64,000 bases of DNA from Aeromonas popoffii (GCF_000820025.1 NZ_CDBI01000047.1:143004-207003); one strand, 5' to 3'; positions 34,995 to 45,271 are shown, numbered from the stretch's first letter. The notes: generated by a model from the letters alone, not told the origin. A program made the numbers and translations.

Positions 34995-36962
34995 ATGCGA
35001 CTCTTTATCGCCGAGAAGCCCAGTCTGGGCCGCGCCATTGCCGATGTGTTACCAAAGCCCCACAAGAAGGGTGAGGGCTTCATCGAGACAGCCCAGGGGG
35101 ATGTGGTGACCTGGTGCATCGGCCACCTGCTGGAGCAGGCCGAACCCGACGCCTACGACGCTGCCTTCAAGCAGTGGCGCATGGAGCAGCTGCCCATTAT
35201 TCCCGCCCAGTGGCAACTGGTCGCCAAGCCCAAGACCAAAACCCAGCTCAGCGTCATCAAGCGGCTGATCAAGCAGGCCGACTGTGTGGTGAATGCCGGC
35301 GATCCGGACAGGGAAGGGCAACTGCTGGTGGACGAGGTGATCGACTTTCTCGGCTACCCCAAGACCAGGCCGGTACAGCGTTGCCTCATCAGTGACCTCA
35401 ATCCGCCAGCGGTGCGCCGCGCCCTCGACAAGCTGCGGGACAACAAGGAGTTCGTGCCGCTGGCGGTGTCGGCGCTGGCCCGCAGCCGTGCCGATTGGCT
35501 CTACGGCATCAACATGACCCGTGCCTACACCCTGCTTGGTCGTAAGGGCGGTTGCAGCGAGCTGCTGTCGGTCGGTCGGGTGCAGACCCCGTTGCTGGGG
35601 CTGGTGGTACGGCGGGATCTGGAGATAGAGGCCTTCGTGCCCAAACCCTTCTACGAGGTGCTGGCCCATGTGATGACCGAAGGTAGCGAGCGCTTCAGCG
35701 CCAAGTGGCTGCCTTCCGAGGCTTGCCAACCCTGGCAGGATGAGGAGGGGCGGGTGCTCAACCGGGCATTGGCCGAGAAGGTCGTCAGTCGCATCAATGG
35801 CCAACCAGCATCGGTGGAAGAGGTCGAGGAGCAGGCTCGCAAGCAGGCGGCGCCGCTGCCCTACAACCTATCCAGCCTGCAGATCGATGCTGCCAAACGC
35901 TTTGGCATGGATGCCAAGCGGGTGCTGGATGTGTGTCAGGGACTTTACGAGCGGCACAAGCTCATCACCTACCCGAGATCCGACAGCCGTCATTTGCCGA
36001 GCGATCATTTCAACCGGGCGGCCCAGGTGCGGGATGCCATCGCCGCGACCGCGCCAGCGCTCGCCAGGGCGGTGAGCGAGGCGGACGGCAAGATCCGCAG
36101 CAAGGCGTGGAACGACAGTAAGGTGGATGCCCATCACGCCATCATCCCCACCGAGAAGCGCGGCAACGAGGCCAGCCTTAGCAGCGATGAGGCCAACATT
36201 TACGGTCTGGTGGCGCGCCAATACCTGCTGCAGTTCTATCCGCCGTTCGAGTACAACGACAGCAAGGTGCTGCTTCGTATCGCCGGTGGCCTGTTCCAGG
36301 CCAAGGCGCGGCGGATCATCAAGGCGGGTTGGAAGGCCCTGCTGGGGGTGGAAGAGGATGACGAAGAGGAGGCGGGCACCCTGCCTGCCCTGCAGCGGGG
36401 TGACGAGTTGCAGTGCGAGCGCGGCGAGCTGCTGGAGAAGATGACCCAGGCGCCCAAGTCGTTCACCGATGCCACCCTGCTGGCCGCTATGACCGGCATA
36501 GCCCGCTACGTGCAGGACCCCGAGATCCGCAAGACGTTGCGCGAAACCGACGGGCTCGGCACAGAGGCGACCCGGGCCGGCATCATAGACCTGCTGTTCA
36601 AGCGCCGTTTTCTGGTGCGCCAAGGCAAGAGCATCAAGGGCACCCCCACCGGACGAGCGTTGATCCTGGCGTTGCCCGCTACCGCCACCACACCTGACAT
36701 GACGGCCCTGTGGGAGCAGCGCCTGGGTCAGATTGCCGAGCGGCACGCCAGCTACCAGCAGTTTATGGGGCCGCTTACCGAGCAGCTCAACGGCCTGATC
36801 GAGGGGGCGCGGCAGGACTCTGGCGCCAGTTTCAGTGCCCTGCCCAAGGCTGCGCCGGGGGCCAGCAAGCCGCGCTTCGCCCGCCGCAAGAGCGGTTCGG
36901 GGGCGGTTGGCACTGCTCGCAAGAGTGCGGGCAAGCGGCCGGCCAAGGCCAAGGTGGCCTGA
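34995..36962 (+). CDS. topB: DNA topoisomerase III
   Basis: Type IA topoisomerase that decatenates replicating chromosomes and works with RecQ. 655 residues from the ATG at 34995 (E. coli begins identically, [11 protein letters not shown]). Toprim domain ([24 protein letters not shown] with the metal-binding DxD), and the active-site Tyr in [15 protein letters not shown]. The C-terminus ends in a basic Lys/Arg/Ala-rich tail. The upstream LexA box suggests SOS control, not known to me for E. coli topB. Confidence 0.96.
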   Translation: MRLFIAEKPSLGRAIADVLPKPHKKGEGFIETAQGDVVTWCIGHLLEQAEPDAYDAAFKQWRMEQLPIIPAQWQLVAKPKTKTQLSVIKRLIKQADCVVNAGDPDREGQLLVDEVIDFLGYPKTRPVQRCLISDLNPPAVRRALDKLRDNKEFVPLAVSALARSRADWLYGINMTRAYTLLGRKGGCSELLSVGRVQTPLLGLVVRRDLEIEAFVPKPFYEVLAHVMTEGSERFSAKWLPSEACQPWQDEEGRVLNRALAEKVVSRINGQPASVEEVEEQARKQAAPLPYNLSSLQIDAAKRFGMDAKRVLDVCQGLYERHKLITYPRSDSRHLPSDHFNRAAQVRDAIAATAPALARAVSEADGKIRSKAWNDSKVDAHHAIIPTEKRGNEASLSSDEANIYGLVARQYLLQFYPPFEYNDSKVLLRIAGGLFQAKARRIIKAGWKALLGVEEDDEEEAGTLPALQRGDELQCERGELLEKMTQAPKSFTDATLLAAMTGIARYVQDPEIRKTLRETDGLGTEATRAGIIDLLFKRRFLVRQGKSIKGTPTGRALILALPATATTPDMTALWEQRLGQIAERHASYQQFMGPLTEQLNGLIEGARQDSGASFSALPKAAPGASKPRFARRKSGSGAVGTARKSAGKRPAKAKVA

Positions 36963-36990
36963 GCCGTTGAACAGGGTGCCGATACCGAGA

Positions 36991-37023
36991 AAGAGAAAGG
37001 GGCCGTGATGGCCCCTTTCTCTT
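36991..37023. terminator. Bidirectional hairpin between topB and ktrB
   Basis: Perfect 14-bp stem AAGAGAAAGGGGCC / GGCCCCTTTCTCTT with a 5-base loop, between convergent genes. Confidence 0.85.
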
Positions 37024-37035
37024 ATGGATGTGGAC

Positions 37036-38391
37036 TCAACCCGTATAGAGCCCCTCTTCCGGGTATTTGATGCGGGTCTCGACCGGGCGGGCCAGCATAA
37101 AGGCGAGGGTGAGGGGGCCAAGACGGCCGCAGATCATCACCAGCACCAGAATGAGCTTGCCAGGTTCGCTCAGGGAGGCAGTGATGCCGGTAGAGAGGCC
37201 GACAGTGGCAAACGCCGAGATGGTCTCGAACATGATTTTGTCGAACGGCAGATCCTCGGTCACCATCAGCAGGAACATCGCCAGCATCAACACCATGGTG
37301 CTGACGATGATGATGGCCAGCGAACGGGTGACGATCTGGGGCGACAGGGTACGGCCAAAGGCGGTGACATGGGGCCGCTTGGTCAGAAACGCCTTGGTCG
37401 CCAGCAGCACGACCGCGAAGGTGGTGACCTTGATACCACCACCGGTCGAGGTGGTGCCGGCACCGATAAACATCAACATCATCAGAAACAGCAGGGCTGC
37501 CGGGGTCATCAAGCCGATATCTATGGTATTGAAACCGGCAGTTCGGGCGCTGGCAGACTGAAAGAAGGCCGCCAGCCACTGGTTGCCGAAGGAGGCTTTG
37601 CCGAGGGTGCCCGGGTTGTTGTGCTCCAACAGCCAGAACATCAGGGTACCGACCAGCAGCAGGGCCGGGGTCATGACCAGCATCAGCTTGCTGTGCAGCT
37701 TCAGCTTGCGCCAGCGGCGGTTGCGTACCAGATCGACGATAACGGTAAAACCTATGCCCCCCAGAATCAGCAAGAGCGCAATAGCCAGCGAGATCAGGGG
37801 ATCATCCCGATAATCCATCAGGCCGTTGGAAAATAGCGAGAAGCCGGCGTTGTTGAAGGCCGAAACCGCGTGGAAGAAGCTGACATAGAGGCCGTGCTCC
37901 CAGCCCATCTCCGGCACCCAGCGGAACGCCATGAGGCCAGTGCCGATCAGCTGGGCGATGAAGGCGAACAGCACGATGCGCTTCACCAGCTGAATGATAT
38001 TGACCGAGCCCTCCTGGCCCAGTGCCTCCTTGGCCAAGACCTGCTGGCGCAGACCGACACGCTTGCTGAACATGGCGATCAGCAGCAGGGTCATGGTCAT
38101 CTGGCCCAGACCGCCAATTTCCATCAGTATCAGCAGGAAGATCTGCCCCTGCAGGGTGAAGGCGGTGCCGGTATCTACCACCCCGAGGCCGGTCACGCTG
38201 ATGGCCGAGGTGGCGGTGAACAGGGCGTTGACGAAGGTGACCTCGCCTTTGTGGCTGGAAGGTTGCACCAGAAAGATGGTGCCAATCAGCAGGATGATAA
38301 GAAAGCTGCCGATGATCAGCCTTGCCTCGTTCCAGCGGGGGTCTCGCTCCCGATGGAGGGCGAAGGCGTAGCTTCTACGCCAACGTGTCAT
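37036..38391 (-). CDS. ktrB: Potassium uptake protein KtrB (Na+-dependent)
   Basis: Inner-membrane K+ translocating subunit of 451 residues with four repeated M1-P-M2 units. Selectivity-filter glycines are seen in SAISVTGLGVVDTG, HAVSAFNNAGFSLF, SASARTAGFNTID and SAFATVGLSTGIT. The gate loop TSTGGGIKVTTFAV is also present. It is shorter than TrkH and pairs with KtrA, as in Vibrio. Start overlaps the ktrA stop (ATGA). Confidence 0.94.
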   Translation of the reverse strand: MTRWRRSYAFALHRERDPRWNEARLIIGSFLIILLIGTIFLVQPSSHKGEVTFVNALFTATSAISVTGLGVVDTGTAFTLQGQIFLLILMEIGGLGQMTMTLLLIAMFSKRVGLRQQVLAKEALGQEGSVNIIQLVKRIVLFAFIAQLIGTGLMAFRWVPEMGWEHGLYVSFFHAVSAFNNAGFSLFSNGLMDYRDDPLISLAIALLLILGGIGFTVIVDLVRNRRWRKLKLHSKLMLVMTPALLLVGTLMFWLLEHNNPGTLGKASFGNQWLAAFFQSASARTAGFNTIDIGLMTPAALLFLMMLMFIGAGTTSTGGGIKVTTFAVVLLATKAFLTKRPHVTAFGRTLSPQIVTRSLAIIIVSTMVLMLAMFLLMVTEDLPFDKIMFETISAFATVGLSTGITASLSEPGKLILVLVMICGRLGPLTLAFMLARPVETRIKYPEEGLYTG

Positions 38392-39041
38392 AAGGTTTCC
38401 AGCCAGTGGTCAATGGCATGCTTGTTGCCCGCCAGAATGAGGATGTCGCCCAGCTGTAGCACCATCTTGCCGGTCAGCACGTTGTGCAGCACTTCACCGC
38501 GCTTGATGGCGAGCAGTTGGAAATCGTTCTGCTGCAGCAGGTGCAGATCGCTCAGCACCTTGCCATTTTGCGGCAGCCCGATGACGAACTCGGTCAGCAC
38601 CATGTTGTGACCCAGCTCCAGATAGTCGAACAGCCGGTTGTCCAGCATGCTCTGGGCGACCCGGCGGCCCATGTCCCATTCGGGGTTGATCACCTTGTCG
38701 GCACCGACTTTCTGCAGGATCTTGGCGTGGAACTTATCGCGCGCCTTGACCCAGACCTTCTTCACCCCAGCCTCTTTCAATACGAGTGTGGTGAGGATGC
38801 TGGTCTCCAGGTTGTCACCGATGGCGACGAAGACGATGTCGAAGTTTGCCAGTCCCAGTTCGGCCACCGTGGCCTCGTCGGTCGCATCGGCGACGACGAC
38901 ATGGCTACACAGGGTGGCGATTTGGCGAGTCTTGTTCTCGTCAATATCAATCGCCAGTACCTCGGCATCCTGCCGTTGTAGTTCTTCGCACAGGGCGCTG
39001 CCAAACAGTCCCAGGCCGATGACGGCAAATTGGTTGTTCAT
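38388..39041 (-). CDS. ktrA: Potassium uptake regulatory subunit KtrA (RCK)
   Basis: 217-residue cytoplasmic ring subunit: RCK_N Rossmann domain (QFAVIGLGLFGSALCEEL; binds ATP/ADP/NAD) and RCK_C domain (FQLLAIKRGEVLHNVLTG). ATG at 39041 with GAGGAAG eight bases upstream; a longer frame to 39179 lacks support. Translationally coupled to ktrB. Confidence 0.94.
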   Translation of the reverse strand: MNNQFAVIGLGLFGSALCEELQRQDAEVLAIDIDENKTRQIATLCSHVVVADATDEATVAELGLANFDIVFVAIGDNLETSILTTLVLKEAGVKKVWVKARDKFHAKILQKVGADKVINPEWDMGRRVAQSMLDNRLFDYLELGHNMVLTEFVIGLPQNGKVLSDLHLLQQNDFQLLAIKRGEVLHNVLTGKMVLQLGDILILAGNKHAIDHWLETL

Positions 39042-39168
39042 GAGTACTTCCTCAAGAGTCGGATCCGCATACTCTACTCCAGCGGACCGAGTCCGAAAAG
39101 AGGGCCGGATTTTTCGTCCGGTGGGAATATAAGGTAGACTGCCCGCTTGCCATTGTCGGGACACGCAG

Positions 39169-40206
39169 ATGAAACTCACCCCTCACGCCTCCTTGTTGAC
39201 GTTCAACACCCTCGCCCTCGATGCCCATTGCCTCTGGCTGGCCGAGGTGGAACAGGTCGATGACCTGCGGCAGCTCGTGGCCAACCCAGAACTGAGCAGC
39301 CAGCCCCGCCTGGTGCTGGGTGGCGGCAGCAATGTGCTGTTTTGCAATGATTTTGCCGGTCTGGTGGTGCTTAACCGTTTGAAGGGCATTCAGCTGCAGG
39401 ATGAGGGCGAGCACTGGCTGCTGCACGTGGCGGCCGGGGAGGGGTGGCATCAGCTGGTGTGCCACGCCTTGCAACAGGGCTGGTACGGCCTGGAGAATCT
39501 GGCGCTTATCCCGGGGACGGTCGGCGCCGCGCCTGTGCAGAACATAGGTGCCTACGGGGTCGAGCTGGCCAGCGTCTGTGCCTATGTCGAGGCGTTCAAC
39601 TGGCAAAGTGGCCAGCTGGAGCGCATCAATGCTGTCGACTGCCATTTTGGCTATCGCGACAGCATCTTCAAGCATGCCTGTCAGAATTCCCATTTCATCA
39701 CAGCCGTCGGCTTGCGCCTGCCCAAAGCCTGGACGCCAGTACTGGGTTACGGGCCGCTGGCGGCGCTCGGGGACGCGCCCACCGCGCAGGCCATCTTCGA
39801 TACCGTCTGCGCTACCCGCAGTGCCAAGCTGCCGGATCCCGCCGTACTTGGCAATGCGGGCAGCTTCTTCAAGAACCCCGTGGTAACGACGGCGCTGGCC
39901 GACACGCTCAAGCAGCAATATCCGCATATGCCCTGCTACCCGGCCGGGGAAGGGGGGGCCAAGCTGGCCGCGGGCTGGCTGATCGATCAGTGCGGTCTCA
40001 AGGGCTTTGCCATCGGCCGCGCCGCCGTCCATCAGGAGCAGGCGCTGGTGTTGGTCAATCTGGGGGGAGCCAGCGCCATGGAGCTCATTGCCCTGGCGGC
40101 CCATGTGCGCGACAGCGTGGAGCAGAAATTCGGGGTAGTGCTGGAGCACGAGGTGCGCTTCATGGGCCTGACCGGTGAGACTTGGCTCGATGAGGTGCTG
40201 GCATGA
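39169..40206 (+). CDS. murB: UDP-N-acetylenolpyruvoylglucosamine reductase MurB
   Basis: FAD enzyme completing UDP-MurNAc synthesis for peptidoglycan. 345 residues, type I MurB: FAD-binding LVLGGGSNVLF and LIPGTVGAAPVQNIGAYGVE, catalytic Ser in LGNAGSFFKNP, and the C-terminal AGWLIDQCGLKG. Divergent from ktrA. Stop overlaps the birA start (ATGA), the same murB-birA pair as in E. coli. Confidence 0.97.
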   Translation: MKLTPHASLLTFNTLALDAHCLWLAEVEQVDDLRQLVANPELSSQPRLVLGGGSNVLFCNDFAGLVVLNRLKGIQLQDEGEHWLLHVAAGEGWHQLVCHALQQGWYGLENLALIPGTVGAAPVQNIGAYGVELASVCAYVEAFNWQSGQLERINAVDCHFGYRDSIFKHACQNSHFITAVGLRLPKAWTPVLGYGPLAALGDAPTAQAIFDTVCATRSAKLPDPAVLGNAGSFFKNPVVTTALADTLKQQYPHMPCYPAGEGGAKLAAGWLIDQCGLKGFAIGRAAVHQEQALVLVNLGGASAMELIALAAHVRDSVEQKFGVVLEHEVRFMGLTGETWLDEVLA

Positions 40207-41168
40207 CACTGACTCCCATCAGACAAACACTGATCACCTTGCTCAGCGATGGCCAGTTTCATTCCGGCGAGCAGCTCGGCGAGCAGCTCGGCATCAGTCG
40301 TGCGGCCGTGAGCAAGCACATGGCCGCCCTCAAGGAGCTTGGGCTGGATCTGTTCAGTCTGACTGGCAAGGGCTATCGACTGGCGGTGCCCATGGCGCTG
40401 TACGATCAGGTGCAGTTGCAGGCGCTGGCCCCCATGGCGCCGGTGCACTGCTTCCCGGTGATCGACTCTACCAACCAGTACCTGCTGGAGCGGGTCAACC
40501 AGCTGCAGTCCGGCGAGAGCTGTCTGGCCGAGTGCCAGACTGCGGGGCGCGGTCGCCGTGGCAAGCCCTGGGTCTCCCCTTTTGGTTGTCAACTGATCCT
40601 GAGCATGTACTGGCGGCTCGAACAGGGCATGGCGGCGGCCATGGGCCTGAGTCTGGCGGTCGGGGTGGCGGTGGTGCAGGCGCTGGAGTCTCTGGGGTAT
40701 CCGGGGGTAGAACTGAAGTGGCCGAACGATCTCTATTATCAGGGGCGCAAGCTGGCAGGCATTTTGGTGGAGATGAGTGGTAGTGCTGGTGCCAGCTGCA
40801 ACCTGGTGATCGGGGTTGGCCTCAATCTGGCGATGCCGGCCCGGGAGGGCGAACGGATCGATCAGGCCTGGTCCGAGCTGCGCCATATACAGCCGGAACT
40901 GGTGGATCGCAATCTGCTGGCTGCCCGCATGCTCGAGCACCTGCAACAGGCCATGCTGACCTTCGAGCAGGGCGGTCTGGCCAGTTTTGTCGACAACTGG
41001 AACCGGCTCGATCACTTCGCCGGTCGGCCGGTGCGCCTCCTGATGGGGGAGCAGGAGATCCGCGGGGTCGCTCGCGGTATAGACGATCGCGGTGCCCTGC
41101 GACTGGAGACGGGCGAGGGGATAAGATTCTATCTGGGGGGAGAGATATCCCTGCGACGGGGTGACTGA
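40203..41168 (+). CDS. birA: Biotin-protein ligase / biotin operon repressor BirA
   Basis: 321 residues: N-terminal winged HTH (SGEQLGEQLGISRAAVSKHM), catalytic domain with the adenylate-binding loop GRGRRGKPWVSPFG and KWPNDLYYQGRKLAGILVE, and a C-terminal SH3-like domain. Charges biotin to BirA-bound biotinyl-AMP, transfers it to AccB, and represses the bio genes. Coupled to murB. Confidence 0.97.
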   Translation: MTLTPIRQTLITLLSDGQFHSGEQLGEQLGISRAAVSKHMAALKELGLDLFSLTGKGYRLAVPMALYDQVQLQALAPMAPVHCFPVIDSTNQYLLERVNQLQSGESCLAECQTAGRGRRGKPWVSPFGCQLILSMYWRLEQGMAAAMGLSLAVGVAVVQALESLGYPGVELKWPNDLYYQGRKLAGILVEMSGSAGASCNLVIGVGLNLAMPAREGERIDQAWSELRHIQPELVDRNLLAARMLEHLQQAMLTFEQGGLASFVDNWNRLDHFAGRPVRLLMGEQEIRGVARGIDDRGALRLETGEGIRFYLGGEISLRRGD

Positions 41169-41195
41169 TATCTCTGTGTGTCAGAGACACCAATG

Positions 41196-41223
41196 GAAGA
41201 GGGGGCCTGTGGGCCCCCTCTTC
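41196..41223. terminator. Bidirectional hairpin between birA and coaA
   Basis: GAAGAGGGGGCC, loop TGTG, GGCCCCCTCTTC between convergent genes; U-runs are short. Confidence 0.75.
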
Positions 41224-41248
41224 GTTTATGTACTGTATGCATCGACCA

Positions 41249-42187
41249 TCACTTGCGCAGCTTGATCTGCTCGATGGCGTGCTCGTGGCCCTTGGTCAGG
41301 ATCAAGTTGGCACGCTCCCGGGTCGGCAGGATATTTTCCTGCAAATTCAGATAGTTGATATCTTGCCAGATGGTGTTGGCAATCTTGCTGGCTTCGCTCT
41401 CCGCCAGTTTGGCGTAGTGATGGAAGTAGGAGTCCGGATCCGAGAAGGCGCCGCTGCGGAACTTGAGGAAACGCTCGACATACCAGGTGCGCAGCAACTC
41501 GGCTTCGGCATCCACATAAATGGAGAAGTCGACAAAATCTGACACGAAGACGCGATGGGGTTCCTGCGGGTAATCCATGCCGCTTTGCAGCACATTGAGC
41601 CCTTCCAGGATCAATATGTCAGGTTGCTCCACCACCTTCTTCTCATCGGGAATGATGTCATAGATGAGGTGGGAGTAGACGGGCGCCTCGACCTTCTCGT
41701 GGCCGGCCCGGATATTGGCGACAAACTCCACCAGATGGCGGATGTCATAGGATTCCGGAAAGCCTTTGCGACGCATCAGGCCGCGCTCTTCCAGCACCTT
41801 GTTGGGATAGAGGAAGCCATCCGTGGTGACCAGTTCCACCCGCGGATGTTCCGGCCAGCGCTCCAGCAGGGCCTGCATGATGCGGGCCGTGGTGCTCTTT
41901 CCTCCCGCCACACTCCCGGCGATGCTGATGATGTAGGTGCCCTTGCCGCGGGACTGGCCGAGGAACTGTTCCAGCACCCGACTGCGGCGCTGCTTGGCCT
42001 TGACGTAGAGATTGAGCAGGCGGGAGAGGGGCAGATAGATCTCTTCGACCTCCTGCAATGACACCTTCTCATTGATCCCGCGCAGGGTCTGCAGATCGTG
42101 TTCGGTCAGGGTCAGGGGGACAGCATCGCGCAATAACGCCCATTGTTCGCGGGTGAATTGCAGATAGGGGTTATGCTCGGTCGTCAT
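41249..42187 (-). CDS. coaA: Pantothenate kinase, type I (CoaA)
   Basis: First step of coenzyme A synthesis. 312 residues with P-loop GSVAGGKST at 91-99 and the family motifs TTDGFLYPN and DVIILEG-like [12 protein letters not shown]. The ATG at 42187 gives [11 protein letters not shown]; longer frames upstream lack a ribosome binding site. Minus strand between birA and the tRNA genes, as in E. coli. Confidence 0.96.
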   Translation of the reverse strand: MTTEHNPYLQFTREQWALLRDAVPLTLTEHDLQTLRGINEKVSLQEVEEIYLPLSRLLNLYVKAKQRRSRVLEQFLGQSRGKGTYIISIAGSVAGGKSTTARIMQALLERWPEHPRVELVTTDGFLYPNKVLEERGLMRRKGFPESYDIRHLVEFVANIRAGHEKVEAPVYSHLIYDIIPDEKKVVEQPDILILEGLNVLQSGMDYPQEPHRVFVSDFVDFSIYVDAEAELLRTWYVERFLKFRSGAFSDPDSYFHHYAKLAESEASKIANTIWQDINYLNLQENILPTRERANLILTKGHEHAIEQIKLRK

Positions 42188-42327
42188 GGTGTCATCACTG
42201 TTTCTTGGGCAGGGCGACCATACACCAAGGGGTGGGGAGCGACAAGAGACGTGGCGGATTCGAGCAGAGAGTGAGTCCTTTTTTGCATGCTTCCCGGCAA
42301 TAATACACATTTTGCAAGGCGCAATAG

Positions 42328-42356
42328 TTGCATCCCCAAAATCCTTACAATAAAAT
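42328..42356 (+). promoter_or_regulatory. Sigma-70 promoter of the tRNA-tufB operon
   Basis: TTGCAT, a 17-base spacer, TAAAAT, then a GC-rich discriminator (GCGCGACGC) typical of stringently controlled stable-RNA promoters. Lies about 93 bases before tRNA-Tyr. Confidence 0.82.
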
Positions 42357-42448
42357 GCGCGACGCTTGGATGTCTGTCGCCTATTTGCCCGGCAAAAGCG
42401 ACAAAACAACGGGTGCAAGCAGAATAACCGTTGTGGCATTTATGCATC

Positions 42449-42533
42449 GGAGGGGTTCCCGAGCGGCCAAAGGGATCAGACTGTAAATCTGACGGCTCTG
42501 CCTTCGAAGGTTCGAATCCTTCTCCCTCCACCA
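42449..42533 (+). tRNA. tyrU: tRNA-Tyr (GTA anticodon)
   Basis: 85 bases, class II with a long variable arm, anticodon loop CTGTAAA, T-arm GGTTCGAATCC and encoded CCA. Nearly the E. coli tyrU sequence with compensating changes in the acceptor stem. Confidence 0.97.
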
Positions 42534-42571
42534 TATTTCTCTGCGGTTTGAGTTCTTTGGGTGAGAGAAAT

Positions 42572-42646
<75 letters not shown>

Positions 42647-42650
42647 AGAT

Positions 42651-42725
42651 GCTGATATGGCTCAGACGATACCAAGAGTCACACCTCAGGGTGAGTTCGG
42701 CAATCGAACCTGGCTGTCAGCACCA
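42651..42725 (+). pseudogene. tRNA-Thr-like relic in the thrT position
   Basis: 75 bases beginning GCTGATATGGCTCAG, the start of tRNA-Thr(GGT), and ending TGTCAGCACCA. The 7-bp acceptor stem pairs fully and CCA is encoded. Inside, the D-loop lacks the GG pair, the anticodon arm has shrunk to CACC-TCAG-GGTG with no 7-base loop, and the T-arm is altered. It cannot decode, but its ends could still be processed as a tRNA. Confidence 0.75.
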
Positions 42726-42818
42726 ACCTCTCTTCCCCACCAGATTCAAATCCATCATATAAACTGTTCTGTGGTTAGCTTGCCACCGCGTACTCAGCGT
42801 TAGTTTAGAGGGACGATC

Positions 42819-44003
42819 ATGTCTAAAGAAAAATTTGAGCGTAATAAACCGCACGTTAACGTGGGTACCATCGGCCACGTTGACCACGGTAAAACCACCC
42901 TGACCGCCGCCATCACCAACGTGCTGGCCAAGCACTTCGGTGGTAAAGCTTTCGCCTTCGACCAGATCGACAAGGCACCGGAAGAGCGTGAGCGTGGTAT
43001 CACCATCAACACCTCCCACGTAGAATACGACACCGCTACCCGTCACTACGCCCACGTAGATTGCCCGGGTCACGCCGACTACGTTAAAAACATGATCACC
43101 GGTGCTGCCCAGATGGACGGCGCGATCCTGGTAGTTGCTGCGACCGACGGCCCGATGCCGCAAACTCGTGAGCACATCCTGCTGGGTCGCCAGGTTGGTA
43201 TCCCGTACATGATCGTGTTCATGAACAAGTGCGACATGGTAGATGACGAAGAGCTGCTCGAACTGGTCGAAATGGAAGTGCGTGAACTGCTGACCGAGTA
43301 CGACTTCCCGGGTGATGACCTGCCGGTAGTTCGCGGTTCCGCGCTGAAAGCGCTGGAAGGCGACGCTGCATGGGAAGAGAAGATCATCGAGCTGGCTGGC
43401 CACCTGGATACCTACATCCCGGAGCCGGAGCGCGCGATCGACCTGCCGTTCCTGATGCCTATCGAAGACGTATTCTCTATCGCTGGCCGTGGTACCGTAG
43501 TTACCGGTCGTGTAGAGCGCGGTATCGTTAAAGTCGGTGAGACCGTAGAAATCGTTGGTATCAAAGATACCGTTTCTACCACCTGTACCGGTGTTGAAAT
43601 GTTCCGTAAGCTGCTGGACGAAGGTCGTGCAGGCGAGAACATCGGCGCACTGCTGCGTGGCGTGAAGCGTGAAGACGTAGAGCGTGGTCAAGTACTGGCC
43701 AAGCCGGGCTCAATCAAGCCGCACACCAAGTTCGAATCTGAAGTGTACGTACTGTCCAAAGAAGAAGGTGGTCGTCATACCCCGTTCTTCAAAGGCTACC
43801 GTCCGCAGTTCTACTTCCGTACTACCGACGTGACCGGTACCATCGAACTGCCGGAAGGCGTAGAGATGGTAATGCCAGGCGACAACATCAAAATGGTTGT
43901 TACCCTGATTGCCCCGATCGCAATGGACGACGGTCTGCGTTTCGCCATCCGTGAAGGTGGCCGTACCGTAGGTGCCGGTGTTGTAGCCAGCGTGATTGCT
44001 TAA
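42819..44003 (+). CDS. tufB: Elongation factor Tu, copy 1
   Basis: Delivers aminoacyl-tRNA to the ribosome. 394 residues with G1 GHVDHGKTT, switch region [17 protein letters not shown]3 DCPGHADY and G4 NKCD. Differs from the copy at 62029 at only one residue (Thr74 here, Ala there) and starts with ATG. Located after the tRNA genes, as E. coli tufB. Confidence 0.98.
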   Translation: MSKEKFERNKPHVNVGTIGHVDHGKTTLTAAITNVLAKHFGGKAFAFDQIDKAPEERERGITINTSHVEYDTATRHYAHVDCPGHADYVKNMITGAAQMDGAILVVAATDGPMPQTREHILLGRQVGIPYMIVFMNKCDMVDDEELLELVEMEVRELLTEYDFPGDDLPVVRGSALKALEGDAAWEEKIIELAGHLDTYIPEPERAIDLPFLMPIEDVFSIAGRGTVVTGRVERGIVKVGETVEIVGIKDTVSTTCTGVEMFRKLLDEGRAGENIGALLRGVKREDVERGQVLAKPGSIKPHTKFESEVYVLSKEEGGRHTPFFKGYRPQFYFRTTDVTGTIELPEGVEMVMPGDNIKMVVTLIAPIAMDDGLRFAIREGGRTVGAGVVASVIA

Positions 44004-44026
44004 TCTTTGGCTTACATAAATAAAGC

Positions 44027-44049
44027 AAAGCCCCTATAATAGGGGCTTT
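44027..44049 (+). terminator. Hairpin between tufB and tRNA-Trp
   Basis: AAAGCCCCT, loop ATAAT, AGGGGCTTT, then CTTG. The U-run is short; termination may be partial. Confidence 0.7.
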
Positions 44050-44056
44050 CTTGTGT

Positions 44057-44133
44057 AGGGGCGTAGTTCGAATTGGTAGAACAGCGGTCTCCAAAACCGA
44101 TGGTTGCGGGTTCGAGTCCTGCCGCCCCTGCCA
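44057..44133 (+). tRNA. tRNA-Trp (CCA anticodon)
   Basis: 77 bases: acceptor AGGGGCG / CGCCCCT, anticodon loop CTCCAAA, T-arm GGTTCGAGTCC and encoded CCA. The D-loop seems one base longer than in E. coli trpT. Lies between tufB and secE. Confidence 0.95.
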
Positions 44134-44193
44134 CATACCTCGTCTCGTACGGGGCTTTTGTGTCTTTGGTTACGTCAGATACAGGTGGGTTGT

Positions 44194-44577
44194 ATGAGTG
44201 TTAGTTCTGAGAGCCAGGGCGGAAGCAAGGATACCCTGCTTTGGGGCCTGGTTTTCATCATCCTGGTCGCAGCAGTTGGTGGAAACTGGTGGGTCGGTAA
44301 GCATTTCAATGATGTTAACGTTGCCTTGCGTGCTTTAGGCGTATTGGCTGCTATCGCAGGCGCTGGAATACTTGCAATACGCACTACTAAAGGTAAAGCC
44401 ACAGTGGCATTTGCCCGTGAGTCTCGCCTGGAAGTCCGCAAGGTCGTATGGCCGACCCGTCAGGAAGCCATTCAGACAACCCTGATTGTGCTGGCGGTGA
44501 CTGCCGTGATGGGACTGTTGCTGTTCATGCTGGACGGCGCCTTGGTCTGGTTGGTCAACCTGATTACCGGTGTGTAA
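44194..44577 (+). CDS. secE: Preprotein translocase subunit SecE
   Basis: 127 residues, the E. coli length, with three membrane helices; the conserved RLEVRKVVWPTRQEAIQTT cytoplasmic helix precedes the essential third helix. Part of the SecYEG channel. Nine bases before nusG, in the usual secE-nusG pair. Confidence 0.97.
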   Translation: MSVSSESQGGSKDTLLWGLVFIILVAAVGGNWWVGKHFNDVNVALRALGVLAAIAGAGILAIRTTKGKATVAFARESRLEVRKVVWPTRQEAIQTTLIVLAVTAVMGLLLFMLDGALVWLVNLITGV

Positions 44578-44586
44578 GGATAAGCC

Positions 44587-45138
44587 ATGACTGAACAACG
44601 TGAACAACGTATGAGATGGTATGTCGTGCAGGCATTCTCCGGCTACGAAGGTCGGGTTGCCAAATCTTTGCGCGAACATATCAAGATGCATGGCATGGAA
44701 GACATGTTCGGTGAAGTGCTGGTCCCGACTGAAGAAGTGGTCGAGATGCGTGCTGGCCAAAAGCGCAAGAGTGAGCGCAAGTTTTTCCCGGGCTACGTCC
44801 TGGTTCAGATGCTCATGGATGAAACCACATGGCACTTGGTGCGTAACGTACCGCGTGTGATGGGTTTCATCGGTGGCACCTCTGATCGTCCTGCTCCTAT
44901 CTCTGATAAAGAAGCGGATGCCATCCTCAATCGTCTGCAAGATGCCCACGACAAGCCGCGTCCGAAAACCCTGTTTGAACCGGGTGAAATGGTGCGGGTT
45001 GCCGACGGTCCGTTCGCCGACTTTAACGGTACCGTTGAAGAGGTGGACTACGAGAAGAGCCGCGTGAAGGTCTCTGTTTTGATCTTCGGTCGCTCAACGC
45101 CGGTAGAACTGGATTTTGGTCAGGTCGAAAAGGGCTGA
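44587..45138 (+). CDS. nusG: Transcription elongation/termination factor NusG
   Basis: 183 residues: NGN domain ([27 protein letters not shown]) and C-terminal KOW domain ([21 protein letters not shown]). Binds RNA polymerase, Rho and the S10 protein. Co-transcribed with secE. Confidence 0.98.
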   Translation: MTEQREQRMRWYVVQAFSGYEGRVAKSLREHIKMHGMEDMFGEVLVPTEEVVEMRAGQKRKSERKFFPGYVLVQMLMDETTWHLVRNVPRVMGFIGGTSDRPAPISDKEADAILNRLQDAHDKPRPKTLFEPGEMVRVADGPFADFNGTVEEVDYEKSRVKVSVLIFGRSTPVELDFGQVEKG

Positions 45139-45159
45139 TTAAACTCTGTACGTTAACGG

Positions 45160-45188
45160 TTGTCAGGGGCAGCGAATGTCACTATAAT
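45160..45188 (+). promoter_or_regulatory. Promoter of rplKA nested in a terminator hairpin
   Basis: TTGTCA (45160-45165), 17-base spacer, TATAAT (45183-45188). A perfect 11-bp hairpin, GGGGCAGCGAA (45166-45176) / TTCGCTGCCCC (45188-45198), covers the spacer and -10 and is followed by TTTATT, so the same bases probably terminate the nusG transcript. Confidence 0.8.
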
Positions 45189-45271
45189 TCGCTGCCCCTT
45201 TATTAGTTGGGGAGCCGTTTGCAGGAGCATGTCTCCGAGGCGCTAGAACCCATTTCTGAGGTATTTTTCTA

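Noticed and set aside
41145..41192. Possible repeated 3' end after birA (ATATCCCTG versus ATATCTCTG)
   Set aside because: Only a short match that then breaks down; much weaker than the asnA/asnC tails and near an inverted repeat.
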